A DNA stretch of 64,000 bases, taken from assembly GCA_016712565.1 (NCBI GenBank), contig JADJQU010000008.1, positions 62,001 through 126,000 on the forward strand, written 5' to 3'. The stretch is from Planctomycetota bacterium (GTDB lineage: Bacteria > Planctomycetota > UBA1135 > GCA-002686595). The notes under the pieces were generated by a model. That model was not told where the DNA came from, made no database searches, and saw nothing but the letters and a program-made list of their open reading frames with translations. Made by a program: the position numbers and the translations under genes. Each line of letters begins with the position of its first letter. Within the stretch, counting starts at the first letter, position 1. Shown here piece after piece: positions 42,346 through 53,765 of this stretch.

Positions 42346-43301
42346 CCACGAATGCCACCGAGTGCCTGCTCCAACTCTGCGACGAGCAATTCCAACTGGA
42401 GGACTACCAGAGCGGCGTGCCCCGCTGGTGTTCCGGCTGCGGGGACAACGCCATCCTGGCGGCCGTCCAGCGCCTGTGCCGCGATGAGGCCCTGCGGCCG
42501 GAGAAGACCGTGTTCGTCTCCGGGATCGGCTGCTCGAGTCGTTTCCCCCACTACATGAAGACCTACGGGTTCCACGGCATCCACGGACGCGCTCTGCCCG
42601 TCGCGGAGGGCGTCAAGATGGCCCGGCCCGATTTGACGGTGTTCGTGAACACCGGGGACGGCGATTGCTGCAGCATCGGTGCCGCGCACTGGATCCACGC
42701 GATCCGCTACAACATGAATCTGACCGTGTTCCTGCACGACAATCAGATCTACGGACTGACGAAGAAGCAGGCGTCGCCGACGTCGCCCATCGGGACCAAG
42801 AGCAACACGACGCCGCGCGGGTCCTACCTCGAGGCCCTCAATCCGGTTTCCGTGACGCTCGGCGTGCAGAACGTCTCGTTCGTCGCGCAGGCGGTCGATT
42901 GGATCCCGGAAGTCCTCTTCGACATCGTCAAGGCGGCCTACCACCACCGGGGCCTGTCGTTCGTGCGGATCGTCCAACGCTGTCCCGAGTGGCTGCCGAA
43001 GTCCTTCGATCCGTGGCTGCACGACCCGAACCGGGTGCAGATCCTGGCCCACGCGAACGGCCTGCATCCCAGCGCCGCCCTCAGCCGCACCTACAAGAAC
43101 CAACTGGAGCACGACCCGTCGAACATCCATCGCGCCCGCGAACTCGCCGGCGACTCGGTCAACATCCCCGTCGGGATCCTGTACCGCAATCCGGAGGTGC
43201 CCTGCTACGAGGACTTGATCCGCCCCGACTTGCTGCGCACGCCCGAGTTGACCCGCTCCGTGCTCGACAGCGAGATGGACAAATACACCATCTGGCCGTG
43301 A
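42342..43301 (+). CDS. korB: 2-oxoacid:ferredoxin oxidoreductase subunit beta
   Basis: The 319-residue protein has the beta-subunit pattern: PRWCSGCGDNAILAAVQRL, SGIGCSSRFPHYMKTYGFHGIHGRALPVAEGVKMARPDLTV, the TPP motif GDGDCCSIGAAHWIHAIRYNMNLTVFLHDNQIYGLTKKQASPTSP, and VSFVRIVQRCPEW. The cysteines of CSGCG and the Cys in IGCSS, with a later Cys, probably hold one 4Fe-4S cluster. ATG 42342 overlaps the korA stop. It supplies the TPP/Fe-S half of the enzyme. Confidence 0.92.
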   Translation: MTTNATECLLQLCDEQFQLEDYQSGVPRWCSGCGDNAILAAVQRLCRDEALRPEKTVFVSGIGCSSRFPHYMKTYGFHGIHGRALPVAEGVKMARPDLTVFVNTGDGDCCSIGAAHWIHAIRYNMNLTVFLHDNQIYGLTKKQASPTSPIGTKSNTTPRGSYLEALNPVSVTLGVQNVSFVAQAVDWIPEVLFDIVKAAYHHRGLSFVRIVQRCPEWLPKSFDPWLHDPNRVQILAHANGLHPSAALSRTYKNQLEHDPSNIHRARELAGDSVNIPVGILYRNPEVPCYEDLIRPDLLRTPELTRSVLDSEMDKYTIWP

Positions 43302-43353
43302 GCCGCGAACCGAGCCAGCGAACGACCTCCCAGCAGAACGAGCCCACTCAGCC

Positions 43354-45582
43354 ATGGAAGCGGACACTCAAGCCCACGTCGCGTTCTTCTTGACCGGCCG
43401 GCGCACGGACGCAGAGCCCGAACCCGTGGAGGGTCTGGGCCTTCGGCCGGCCCTGCTCGCGGGATACCGCGATCTCGCCGCGCTGCGCTACGACTTCCCG
43501 TTGGTGCTCACCGCCCGTGGGGGGGAACTCGAGCGGGTGCAGTCGCTCTCGGCGATCTTCGACGAGGCCCTGACGCGGGTGTGCACGGGTGCCGGAGCCG
43601 CCGACGCGGCAGCCCTGCGGCACTTGGGACTACGGCTGGAACGCGAGATTCGGGGCCTGGTCGTTGGCGGCTTCCGCGGACTGCTTTCCGCGGCCTGGTC
43701 CGCGGCGGCCGCGGCCATGGAGTCCAAGGGCGAGGCCGGCCCGGCCGACCGCTTGCGGCGCCTGCGCGCGGCCGTGACCGTGGAGGGGGAGTTGGCGGAC
43801 TGCGATGAAGCTTTGCCCGCGCGCCTCGTGCGCCACGCCTGGGCCGCCGTGCAATCCCGCAAGGCAGCCAGTTTCCAAAGGCGCCTCGAGCGACTCGTGC
43901 TCCGGCTCGGGGAGATCCTCGAGGCCGATTTCGAGCGCTCCGAGGCGGGACGCAGTGCCGCGCGCCTCAAGGCCTCGGTGGGCGGCGGGTTCGCTGGCGC
44001 CTTCGATTTCGACTCCCTGTCGCGCACTCTCGCGACGGCGCGTCCCCGGGTCGCCTTTTCGGAGAGCCGCCGGCGGCGGATCAGCGACCTGCTGGCGACG
44101 CTGCGCTCCCAACGCTTCTTCTCGGCCCCGAAGTCCGGAGGTGCTGACTCCGGAGTCGCCGAAAAGCCCTTCGAGTTCCAATTCGCGAGCTGCGGCGAGG
44201 CCCTCGCCTCCCTGCGCGGGCGGATGCCGGCCCTGGTCGCCCTGGCCAGGGCGATCGTGGTCGCCGAACTGGAGATCGAGGGCCTCTACAGCGAGGCTCG
44301 GCACGACGGACTGTTCCGGGGCTTCGGTGACAACGGACTCGATCCCCAGGATCTGGCCGCCTTCCCGGATTACCTCGTCTGCGTCAACGCCTCTTGCCTG
44401 CACGGCGACGAGCACGCCCAGTTGCTGGAGGTGCTCTCCTCCGGCCTGCCGATCAAGGTCCTGCTGCAGATCGACGACATCCTCGAGGAGTCGCCCTATG
44501 GCGAGGGCAACCTGACCACGGGCACGCGCAGCCGTCAGGTGGCCAGCATGGCCATGGGTCTGAACGAGGTCTACGTGCTGCAGGCCCCCGCCTCGCACCT
44601 GTATCGCTTCCGCGAGCCCATTCTGCGCGGCCTCCGGCTGGCCGGGCCGGCGTTGTTCAGCGTGTACTCGGGGGCCAGCGGCGCAACCTCGGACCTGCCT
44701 CCGTACGTGCTGGCCGCCGCGGCGCTCGAATCGCGCGCGTTCCCGGCTTTCGCCTACGACCCCTCGGCGGGTCCGAACTGGGCCTCGCGCTTCACGCTGG
44801 AGGCCAATCCGCGCCTCGAACTCGACTGGCCGGTCCAGCCCTTGGTCTACGAGGACGAGCAGCACCAACGCGTGACCGTGGACCTGGCCTTCACGCTGGT
44901 CGACTTCGTCGCCTGCGATCGGCGCTATGCCCGTCACCTCGCGCGGGTGCCCCGCGCGAAATGGAACAGCCATCTGATTCCGGTCGACGAAGCCCTGTCG
45001 CGCGAACGCAAGGGCCTGCCGGACAGCGTCCCGTGCCTGTGGATGGTCGACGAGCGCGACGTGCTGCAGCGAGTGCTCGCGGACGAGCGCCTGCTGCGCG
45101 AGGCGCGCCGCTGCCGCGAGATGTGGCACAGCCTGCAGGAGCTCGCCGGCGTGCACAACTCCCATGCCGAGGCACTGCTCGCGCGCGAGCGCAGGGCCTG
45201 GGAAGCACGGGCGCAGCAGGAACTGCCGGCCGCGGTGCCGATCGTCACCGTGGCGTCGGCACCGGCACCGGCGTCGTCTTCGGCGCGAGGCGTGGCCCCG
45301 GCGGCCGAGGCGAACGCGGGACCCGAGCGCTCGCCCGATGAAAGCTACATCGAGACGCAGCGCTGCTCCACGTGCAACGAGTGCACGAACATCAACAACA
45401 AGATGTTCGCCTACGACTCCAACAAGCAGGCCTACATCGCCGACCTCGACGCAGGCACCTACGCCCAGTTGGTGGAGGCCGCCGAGAGCTGCCAGGTCGC
45501 CGCCATCCACCCCGGCAAGCCCCGCAATCCACGGGAACCCGATCTGGATGCGCTGCAGAAGCGCGCCGCCGCGTTCCGCTGA
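43354..45582 (+). CDS. Degenerate PFOR-like protein with C-terminal 4Fe-4S ferredoxin tail
   Basis: The 742-residue protein lies 52 bp after korB in the same operon. Residues about 70-330 are helical and unrecognised. Residues about 330-560 resemble the C-terminal catalytic region of pyruvate:ferredoxin oxidoreductase (NifJ): IKVLLQIDDI, SRQVASMAMGLNEVYVLQAPASHLY..REPILRGLRLAGPALFSVYSG, then FPAFAYDPSAGP. They lack the GDGD TPP motif, so catalysis by this domain is doubtful. After a Pro/Ala linker the tail has Cys671, Cys674, Cys677 and Cys713 (CSTCNEC ... SCQVAAIHPG), a single ferredoxin-type 4Fe-4S site. It may be an electron-transfer or scaffold subunit joining KorAB to the NfnAB-like pair. 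The similarity is my reading, not a search result. Confidence 0.7.
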   Translation: MEADTQAHVAFFLTGRRTDAEPEPVEGLGLRPALLAGYRDLAALRYDFPLVLTARGGELERVQSLSAIFDEALTRVCTGAGAADAAALRHLGLRLEREIRGLVVGGFRGLLSAAWSAAAAAMESKGEAGPADRLRRLRAAVTVEGELADCDEALPARLVRHAWAAVQSRKAASFQRRLERLVLRLGEILEADFERSEAGRSAARLKASVGGGFAGAFDFDSLSRTLATARPRVAFSESRRRRISDLLATLRSQRFFSAPKSGGADSGVAEKPFEFQFASCGEALASLRGRMPALVALARAIVVAELEIEGLYSEARHDGLFRGFGDNGLDPQDLAAFPDYLVCVNASCLHGDEHAQLLEVLSSGLPIKVLLQIDDILEESPYGEGNLTTGTRSRQVASMAMGLNEVYVLQAPASHLYRFREPILRGLRLAGPALFSVYSGASGATSDLPPYVLAAAALESRAFPAFAYDPSAGPNWASRFTLEANPRLELDWPVQPLVYEDEQHQRVTVDLAFTLVDFVACDRRYARHLARVPRAKWNSHLIPVDEALSRERKGLPDSVPCLWMVDERDVLQRVLADERLLREARRCREMWHSLQELAGVHNSHAEALLARERRAWEARAQQELPAAVPIVTVASAPAPASSSARGVAPAAEANAGPERSPDESYIETQRCSTCNECTNINNKMFAYDSNKQAYIADLDAGTYAQLVEAAESCQVAAIHPGKPRNPREPDLDALQKRAAAFR

Positions 45583-45607
45583 CGGCGTTTCGCGGCGGAC
45601 GGCCCCG

Positions 45608-45629
45608 CCGCGGTGAAAAAGCACCGCGG
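45608..45629. terminator. Hairpin terminator between redox operon and nrdJ
   Basis: CCGCGGTG and CACCGCGG (8-bp perfect stem) flank the loop AAAAAG, 26 bp after the stop of the plus-strand operon and upstream of the convergent nrdJ stop. Confidence 0.6.
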
Positions 45630-45707
45630 GGCGACCCTCTCGCAGGCCGCAGCCTGGAAGGACCGCCCCGCGGCTCCTGAATCGTCCGGGCTAAGGGGTC
45701 CGCTCGG

Positions 45708-48251
45708 CTAGCACTGGCTGAAGCCGCACGAGTGGCACTTCACGCAGCCCTCCTGGAAGGCCAAGGCGCCGCTGCAGGCCGGGCACTTGATCTTGTAGGA
45801 GGCCGTGGCGCGCGGCGGTTGCGTGTTGCGGGGCTTGACTCCCTGGGCCGCCACGTCGACCGCCGCGGCGGCAAGCGCCTGGGCGGCCGCCTCGGGGCTC
45901 ATGTCGGCCGTGCCGAGCAGCAGCGCGTGGAGTCCGTGCTGGCGCTTGGCGTCCAGGTAGCGCTGGAGCGCCTTGGCCAGTCCGTCCGCCAGGGACATGA
46001 TGCGACCGTCCTTGGTCGGGACCGACAGCGAGCTGCCGATGCCCTCCAGTTGCCGCAGGGCCAGGTCCAGGGTGCCGTTGCAGCGCAGCCACAGGGACAG
46101 GATGCGGCAGATGGCCTCCAGGTCCGAGTTGGCCACGTCACCGCCCTTGCCGAGTTGCGCGAACACCTCGCGCTCGCGGCCCGAGAGCGGCTCCACGGAG
46201 ACCTTCACGTGCATGTTGCCGAAGGGCGTCATCTGGCGGATGCGCAGACAGCTCATGATCTCCGGCAGCTTCACCGGCAGCAGGTCGCCCGAAGCGGACA
46301 GGACCGGCTTGCTGCCCGGCACTTCCAGGCCGGGCTCCTCCGCCTCGCCCGAAGCTTCCGTCGCGGCGGCTTCCGTCGCGGCCTTGTGGGTTTCGCCCGA
46401 CTTCTTGAGCGACATGGGTTGCACGTCGCGGCAGCCGTCGCGGTAGACCGTGACGCCCTTGACGTCTTCCTCGATGGCCAGCTCGTAGATCGCGCGCACG
46501 TCCTCGACCGTCGCGTCGTGGGGGAAGTTGATCGTCTTGGAGATCGACGAGTCGCAGTGGCGCTGGAACGCCGCCTGCATGCGCATGTGCCAATAGGGCG
46601 AGATGTCGTGGGCGCAGACGAAGACGCGCTTGATGTCCTCGGGGACCTCGTCGAGGTGGGCGGCGCTGCCCTGCTCGCTGATCTTGTCGATCAGCCCGTC
46701 CGAGTAGAACCCGCGCGCGCGGGCCAGCTGCTCGAAGACGTAGTTGACCTCGCGCATGATCGTCGGCTTGCCCTGGGTGTCCTTCATGACCTGGCGGATG
46801 AACGCCAGGCTGAACATGGGCTCGATGCCGCCCGAGCAGTCGGCGATGATCGAGATGGTGCCCGTGGGCGCCACGGTCGTGGTGTAGGAGTTGCGCAGGC
46901 GGCGGCCCTGCTTCTGCCAGTCGGAGCCCTCCCAGGCGGGGAACACGCCGCGCTCCTCGGCCAGCGCTTCGCTCGCCAAGTGCGACTCGTCGTTCATCAC
47001 CTGCATGACCTTCTCGCCGAAGGTGCAGCCCTCCTCCGAGTTGTAGGGGATGCCGAGCTTGTACAGCGCGTCGGCAAAACCCATCACGCCCAGGCCGATG
47101 CGCCGGGTCGTCTTCGACATGTTGTCGATCTCGGGCAGCGGGTACTTGTTCACCTCGATCACGTTGTCGAGGAAGCGCGTCGTGGTGCGGATCAGCTGCT
47201 TGTAGTGATCCCAGTCGAAGCGCGCGCCCGCGCCATCGCCCTCCACCAGGGCCCCGAGGTTGATCGAGCCCAGATTGCAGGAGTCGTAGGGATGCAGCGG
47301 CTGCTCGCCGCAGGGGTTCGTGGCCTCGATCAGGCCCACGTTCTTGATCGGGTTCTTGGCGTTGATGCGGTCGATGAACACGACCCCCGGCTCGCCCGTG
47401 CGCCAGGCGTGGGCGATGATCTCGTTCCAGATCTCGACCACGGTCCAGAAGCCGCCGGTCTCGACGCCCTTGGCATCGCGGCGCTTGAGCTGGCGCCACT
47501 CCTTGGTGCGCGGGTTCTGGACCTCGTGGACCTTGTCCGGGGTCTCACGCAGCTCCTTGAGGAAGCGGTCGGTGATGGCCACCGAGATGTTGTAGTTCTG
47601 CAGGCGCGACAGGTCGTCCTTGAACGTGATGAACTGCATCACGTCCGGGTGGTCGATGCGCAGGATGCCCATGTTCGCCCCGCGGCGGAACGCGCCCTGC
47701 TGGATGGCGTCCGTGGCCTTGGAGAAGACCTGGATGAAGGACAGCGGCCCCTCGGTCGTCCCGCCGGAGCTGCGCACGAGGTCGCCCTGGGGGCGCAGGC
47801 GCGAGAACGAGAAGCCCGTGCCGCCGCCGGCCTTCTGGATCAACGCCGTGGCCTTGATGGCATCGAAAATGCCCTCGATGGAGTCGTCCACCGGCAGGAC
47901 GAAGCACGCCGAGAGCATGCCCATCTCACGACCCGCGTTCATCAGGGTCGGGCTGTTGGGCATGAAGTAGCGCTTGGCCATCAGGTCGTAGAACTCGCGC
48001 GCCACGGCCAGGGCCCGCTGGGGCGTGCCGCCGGGGAAGCGCAGTTCTCCCTTGGCGATGTGCGTCGCCACGCGCCAGAAGAGCTGTTCGGGCGACTCGA
48101 TGGGCGTTCCGGTCTCGGGGTCCTTCTTCAGGTAGCGACGCTCGAGCACCTTGATCGCGTTCTCGGAGAGCCGCGATTCCCCCACGTCCTGGGGCGGATC
48201 GAGGGCTTCCAGCAGCGCCGTCGCTTCGGCTGCCGTCTTCGGGTTGGCCAT
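45708..48251 (-). CDS. nrdJ: Adenosylcobalamin-dependent (class II) ribonucleotide reductase
   Basis: The 847-residue protein carries the class II marks: PNSPTLMNAGREMGMLSACFVLPV, KAGGGTGFSFSRLRP, GAFRRGANMGILRIDHPDV, the active-site loop NPCGEQPLHPYDSCNLGSINLG, and PTGTISIIADCSGGIEP. A C-terminal TSCPD domain follows (SCLRIRQMTPFGNMHVKV), then a Cys-rich zinc-ribbon tail (CPACSGALAF..GCVKCHSCGFSQC). It reduces ribonucleotides without oxygen using B12. ATG 48251 was chosen by alignment to family N-termini. An in-frame start at 48458 would add 69 Arg-rich residues encoded by the structured leader. No class I or III enzyme is seen here. Confidence 0.95.
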   Translation of the reverse strand: MANPKTAAEATALLEALDPPQDVGESRLSENAIKVLERRYLKKDPETGTPIESPEQLFWRVATHIAKGELRFPGGTPQRALAVAREFYDLMAKRYFMPNSPTLMNAGREMGMLSACFVLPVDDSIEGIFDAIKATALIQKAGGGTGFSFSRLRPQGDLVRSSGGTTEGPLSFIQVFSKATDAIQQGAFRRGANMGILRIDHPDVMQFITFKDDLSRLQNYNISVAITDRFLKELRETPDKVHEVQNPRTKEWRQLKRRDAKGVETGGFWTVVEIWNEIIAHAWRTGEPGVVFIDRINAKNPIKNVGLIEATNPCGEQPLHPYDSCNLGSINLGALVEGDGAGARFDWDHYKQLIRTTTRFLDNVIEVNKYPLPEIDNMSKTTRRIGLGVMGFADALYKLGIPYNSEEGCTFGEKVMQVMNDESHLASEALAEERGVFPAWEGSDWQKQGRRLRNSYTTTVAPTGTISIIADCSGGIEPMFSLAFIRQVMKDTQGKPTIMREVNYVFEQLARARGFYSDGLIDKISEQGSAAHLDEVPEDIKRVFVCAHDISPYWHMRMQAAFQRHCDSSISKTINFPHDATVEDVRAIYELAIEEDVKGVTVYRDGCRDVQPMSLKKSGETHKAATEAAATEASGEAEEPGLEVPGSKPVLSASGDLLPVKLPEIMSCLRIRQMTPFGNMHVKVSVEPLSGREREVFAQLGKGGDVANSDLEAICRILSLWLRCNGTLDLALRQLEGIGSSLSVPTKDGRIMSLADGLAKALQRYLDAKRQHGLHALLLGTADMSPEAAAQALAAAAVDVAAQGVKPRNTQPPRATASYKIKCPACSGALAFQEGCVKCHSCGFSQC

Positions 48252-48665
48252 GGGGGCACGCTTCTCGGTCGGAAGGACGATGGGATTCACGCTGGCGCTC
48301 TCCTCGGGCAGGACCCCGCAGCCGGTGCTTGCGGGAAGGAACTCCGCCGCCCGATCAGGTCGCGTCCCGCGCTCGCATCGAGCGCGGCAACCAGGCGCGA
48401 ACCCCAGACGGGTAGGCAGACAGAACCGCTTGTCAATCAGGCGATTGACGCTGCTCATCCCGCCGAGTCGTCGAGTCGAACCGGGCGCGGGGAGGCAGGT
48501 TCCCCAGGCTTTGGCGCGGCGCGATCGGCAACTCGGAACGGGCGTGATCCCACTAGATGTAGTGGGGGAGCGGCGACGTGCATACCATGGCTACGGTCGA
48601 GAGCCAGGTCAAGCAGAACACGGCCGCGCCGAGAGGCTTCTCCAAAGCGGGACCGGGCAACGACT
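48252..48665 (-). other. Structured intergenic leader of nrdJ with B12-box-like motif
   Basis: The 414-bp gap between murJ and nrdJ contains four perfect hairpins: 48549-48566 (7 bp, loop GATG), 48432-48449 (7 bp, loop AGGC), 48367-48387 (9 bp, loop of 3) and 48315-48335 (6 bp). On the minus strand AGCCTGGGGAACCTGCC (48511-48494 region) resembles the B12 box of cobalamin riboswitches, with one extra base. The upstream aptamer half (GGTG..AA..CC) is not found. B12 riboswitches before nrdJ are known elsewhere, so a variant regulatory RNA is possible but unproven. The first hairpin may terminate murJ. Confidence 0.35.
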
Positions 48666-50339
48666 TCAGGGCGAGTGCCGGCGCCTTCTTCGAATGCGTT
48701 CGAGCACATCGCGCCATTCCTCGAGCCCGAGCCAATGGCTGGCGGCCCCGTAGGACAGGACCGCCGCGGCGATCCCGCCCCCGAGCGCCGCGGCCGCGCG
48801 CAGCCCACCGGCGGGGGCGGACCCCAGAACCAGTGTGCGAACGCCCCAGGCCGCGGCGGCGCAGACCAGCGTGGCGACGAGCATTCTGCCCAGGCGTCGG
48901 AAGAACCCCTGTCGTGTGCCGGGCAGGCCCAGCCGGGAGCGAAGCCCCGGCCAGAGCCAGAGCAGGTTGAGCCAGCCCGTGATCGAGGTGCTCAGCCCGA
49001 ACCCGTCGGCGTCCAACCCCAGCCCCGCCACCAGGAGCGCGTTCAGGCAGGTGTTGACCGCCAGCATCGCCACGGCGATGCGCACCGGGGTCTTGAAGTC
49101 CCCCAGGGCGTAGTACGCCCGACTCGTCAGCGCCACGGCCCCCGTGGGGAGGATCGACAGCGAGAGCATGGCCAGGGCTCCCGCCGCCCGCCCCACGCCG
49201 TCGGCGGTGTAGTTGCCGTGCTGGAACAGCACGGTGCAGATCGGCCCCGCGAGGACCACCAGCCCCACGCTGGCGGGCAGGGCCAGGTAACAGACCGCCA
49301 GCTGGGTGCGGTCGTGGAGCTCCCGCAGCTCCTCTCTCCTGCCGGTGTGACCCAGGGCCTTCAGGGAGGGAAACACCGCCGCCGTGGCCGCCGTGGCGAT
49401 CAGGGCCACCGGGAACTGCTGGATGCGGGTGGCGTAGTGGAAGGCGCTCACCCCACCCTCCGACAGCATCCCGTAGGCCATCAGGCCGTCGATCATCACG
49501 TTGATCTGGTAGACCGCCGCCCCGATGGCGAGGGGCGCGCTCGTGCGCAGCACCTCCCAGGCGGCGGGGACCGGGTTGAAGCCGCCCGCCGGCCCGCCCC
49601 CCAGGAGGCCGTGCCGCCGCATGGCCGGGAATTGGATCGCCAGCTGGACCAGTCCCGAGCCGAGCACGGCCCAGCACAGGGTGCGGGCCATGCTGAGCTG
49701 GGTGGCCTGGGGGGTCGGCTCGGGGTTCCTCCCCCACCCCAGGCCGTGGCTCCAGATCAGCCAGGCCAGGGTCGCGATCCAGACCACGTTGAGCATGGCC
49801 GGGGCCAGGCTGGAGACCCGGAACTCCCCGCGGACCTGGAGGGCGCCGCTGAAGATCGCGGACAGGCACACCAGGACCACGTAGGGCAGGAGCCGCAGGG
49901 TCAGGTCCCGGAACGGCTCCGGGTGCTGGCCGAGCCAGCGCCATCCGAAGTAGGGCACCGTGTCCGGGGCCAGGAGCACCACGGCCATGGACAGGAGGCA
50001 CAGGGCCATCAGGATCCAGGTGGTCACGTGGGCCGTGCGCTGGAACAGCGCCCGGCCGGCCGCCTCGCCGTGGTCGTGGTCCACCTCCGTCAGCTTGGTC
50101 TGCAGGGAGGTCGACAGCGCACCCTCACCCAGGAGCCGGCGGAACAGGTTCGGCACGCGCCAGGCGGCGATGAAGGCGTCGTTGACGATCGACTTGTCGC
50201 CGAAAATCGCGGCCATGACCGACTCCCGGGCGTAACCCATCACCCGCGAGACCAGGGTCAGGGCCGACACGATCAGCGTGCGCCCCACGAGCCCCTTGTG
50301 CCGCGCGACGACCCGCGGCGACTCCTGTGTGGAACTCAC
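48666..50339 (-). CDS. murJ: Lipid II flippase MurJ
   Basis: The product has 557 residues from GTG 50339. It has about 14 membrane helices and the MurJ N-terminus LIVSALTLVSRVMGYARESVMAAIFGDKSIVNDAFIAAWRVPNLFRRLLGEGALSTS, including the conserved Arg of SRVMGYARE and the RxxxGEGA motif. It flips the peptidoglycan precursor lipid II to the periplasmic face. A TTG 30 bp upstream is also in frame but less likely. It lies 131 bp after yqeY in the gyrA-yqeY-murJ-nrdJ series. Confidence 0.95.
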   Translation of the reverse strand: MSSTQESPRVVARHKGLVGRTLIVSALTLVSRVMGYARESVMAAIFGDKSIVNDAFIAAWRVPNLFRRLLGEGALSTSLQTKLTEVDHDHGEAAGRALFQRTAHVTTWILMALCLLSMAVVLLAPDTVPYFGWRWLGQHPEPFRDLTLRLLPYVVLVCLSAIFSGALQVRGEFRVSSLAPAMLNVVWIATLAWLIWSHGLGWGRNPEPTPQATQLSMARTLCWAVLGSGLVQLAIQFPAMRRHGLLGGGPAGGFNPVPAAWEVLRTSAPLAIGAAVYQINVMIDGLMAYGMLSEGGVSAFHYATRIQQFPVALIATAATAAVFPSLKALGHTGRREELRELHDRTQLAVCYLALPASVGLVVLAGPICTVLFQHGNYTADGVGRAAGALAMLSLSILPTGAVALTSRAYYALGDFKTPVRIAVAMLAVNTCLNALLVAGLGLDADGFGLSTSITGWLNLLWLWPGLRSRLGLPGTRQGFFRRLGRMLVATLVCAAAAWGVRTLVLGSAPAGGLRAAAALGGGIAAAVLSYGAASHWLGLEEWRDVLERIRRRRRHSP

Positions 50340-50470
50340 GCCGGGACGATACGGCACGGACCGCCCCAACGGTACAGCGGGGTCGGGGCGCCGGCCACCG
50401 ACCGGAAAAGGCCCCGCGGCGCCGTGGCCGGTTCAGGCGGCGGTGGCGACCACGCGGAGGGCAGGACCGC

Positions 50471-50917
50471 TCAGGGAAGCAACTCGGAGGCGAGGCGCTG
50501 GGCCAGCTTGCCGTCCACGGCACCCTTGTGCTTGGCCATCAGGGCCTTCATCAGCAGGCCCACGTCCTTCTTCGAGGTGAGCTTCAGCTCGGCGATCAGC
50601 CCCGCGACGATTCGCTTCGCGTCGGCCTCGTCCATCTGCTTGGGCAGGTAGGCGCTGATCACCGCCAGTTCCGCGCGTTCCTTGTCGGCCAGATCCTTGC
50701 GGCCCGCCGCGTCGAACTGCGTGATCGACTCCTGGCGGCGCTTGGCACCGCCCGTGAGGGCGCCGATCACGTCCTCCTCGGTGGCGTCACGGCTCTTGTC
50801 GACCTCGAGCTTCTTCACGTCCGAGAGCACGAGCCGCAGCGTGTCGCGCGTCAGCTCGTTGCGCGCGAGCATCGCCGCCTTCAGGTCCGCTTCGATTCGT
50901 GTGCGAGTGGTCGACAT
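50471..50917 (-). CDS. yqeY: GatB/YqeY domain protein
   Basis: The 148-residue helical protein matches YqeY: RIEADLKAAMLARNELTRDTLRLVLSDVKKLEVDK..DATEEDVI, then RRQESITQFDAAGRKDLADKERAELAVISAYLPKQM and GLLMKALMAKHKGAVDGKLAQRLASELL. It resembles the tRNA-binding tail domain of GatB, and its free-standing role is not established. It begins 3 bp after gyrA ends, so it is cotranscribed. Confidence 0.93.
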   Translation of the reverse strand: MSTTRTRIEADLKAAMLARNELTRDTLRLVLSDVKKLEVDKSRDATEEDVIGALTGGAKRRQESITQFDAAGRKDLADKERAELAVISAYLPKQMDEADAKRIVAGLIAELKLTSKKDVGLLMKALMAKHKGAVDGKLAQRLASELLP

Positions 50918-50920
50918 GGG

Positions 50921-53548
<2,628 letters not shown>

Positions 53549-53601
53549 CGCGAGGGCCAGAGAGTCCTGGGCGCGGCAGCGTGGCCGCGAGGGAAGCCGG
53601 T

Positions 53602-53630
53602 AGTATCCCGCGCACGGCTTCGCGATGCCA
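53602..53630 (-). promoter_or_regulatory. Candidate gyrA promoter
   Basis: On the minus strand TGGCAT (53630-53625), a 17-nt spacer and GATACT (53607-53602) form a plausible -35/-10 pair 54 bp before the gyrA start. A palindromic CCTAC...GTAGG patch (about 53640-53658) lies just upstream. Matches are partial. Confidence 0.4.
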
Positions 53631-53765
53631 GGGGCCCAGACCTACTTAACTAAGGTAGGACGGCCCCTTGGGCGCCGCCCCGGACCGGGCCCCCGCCGGC
53701 CCCCCCGGTCCCCGGTGGGTCGCTCCCCGAGGGCGGCTTTCCATCGGAGGGGCGACTGGGGGTGC

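Noticed and set aside
48252..48458. NrdJ start at 48458
   Set aside because: The extra 69 residues are Arg/Pro-rich, match no NrdJ N-terminus and coincide with perfect hairpins. ATG 48251 fits the family.
48480..48665. Full cobalamin riboswitch upstream of nrdJ
   Set aside because: Only a B12-box-like motif with one extra base is visible. The aptamer half with GGTG..AA..CC and the CCGC/ACTGT segments was not found, so only a structured leader is listed.
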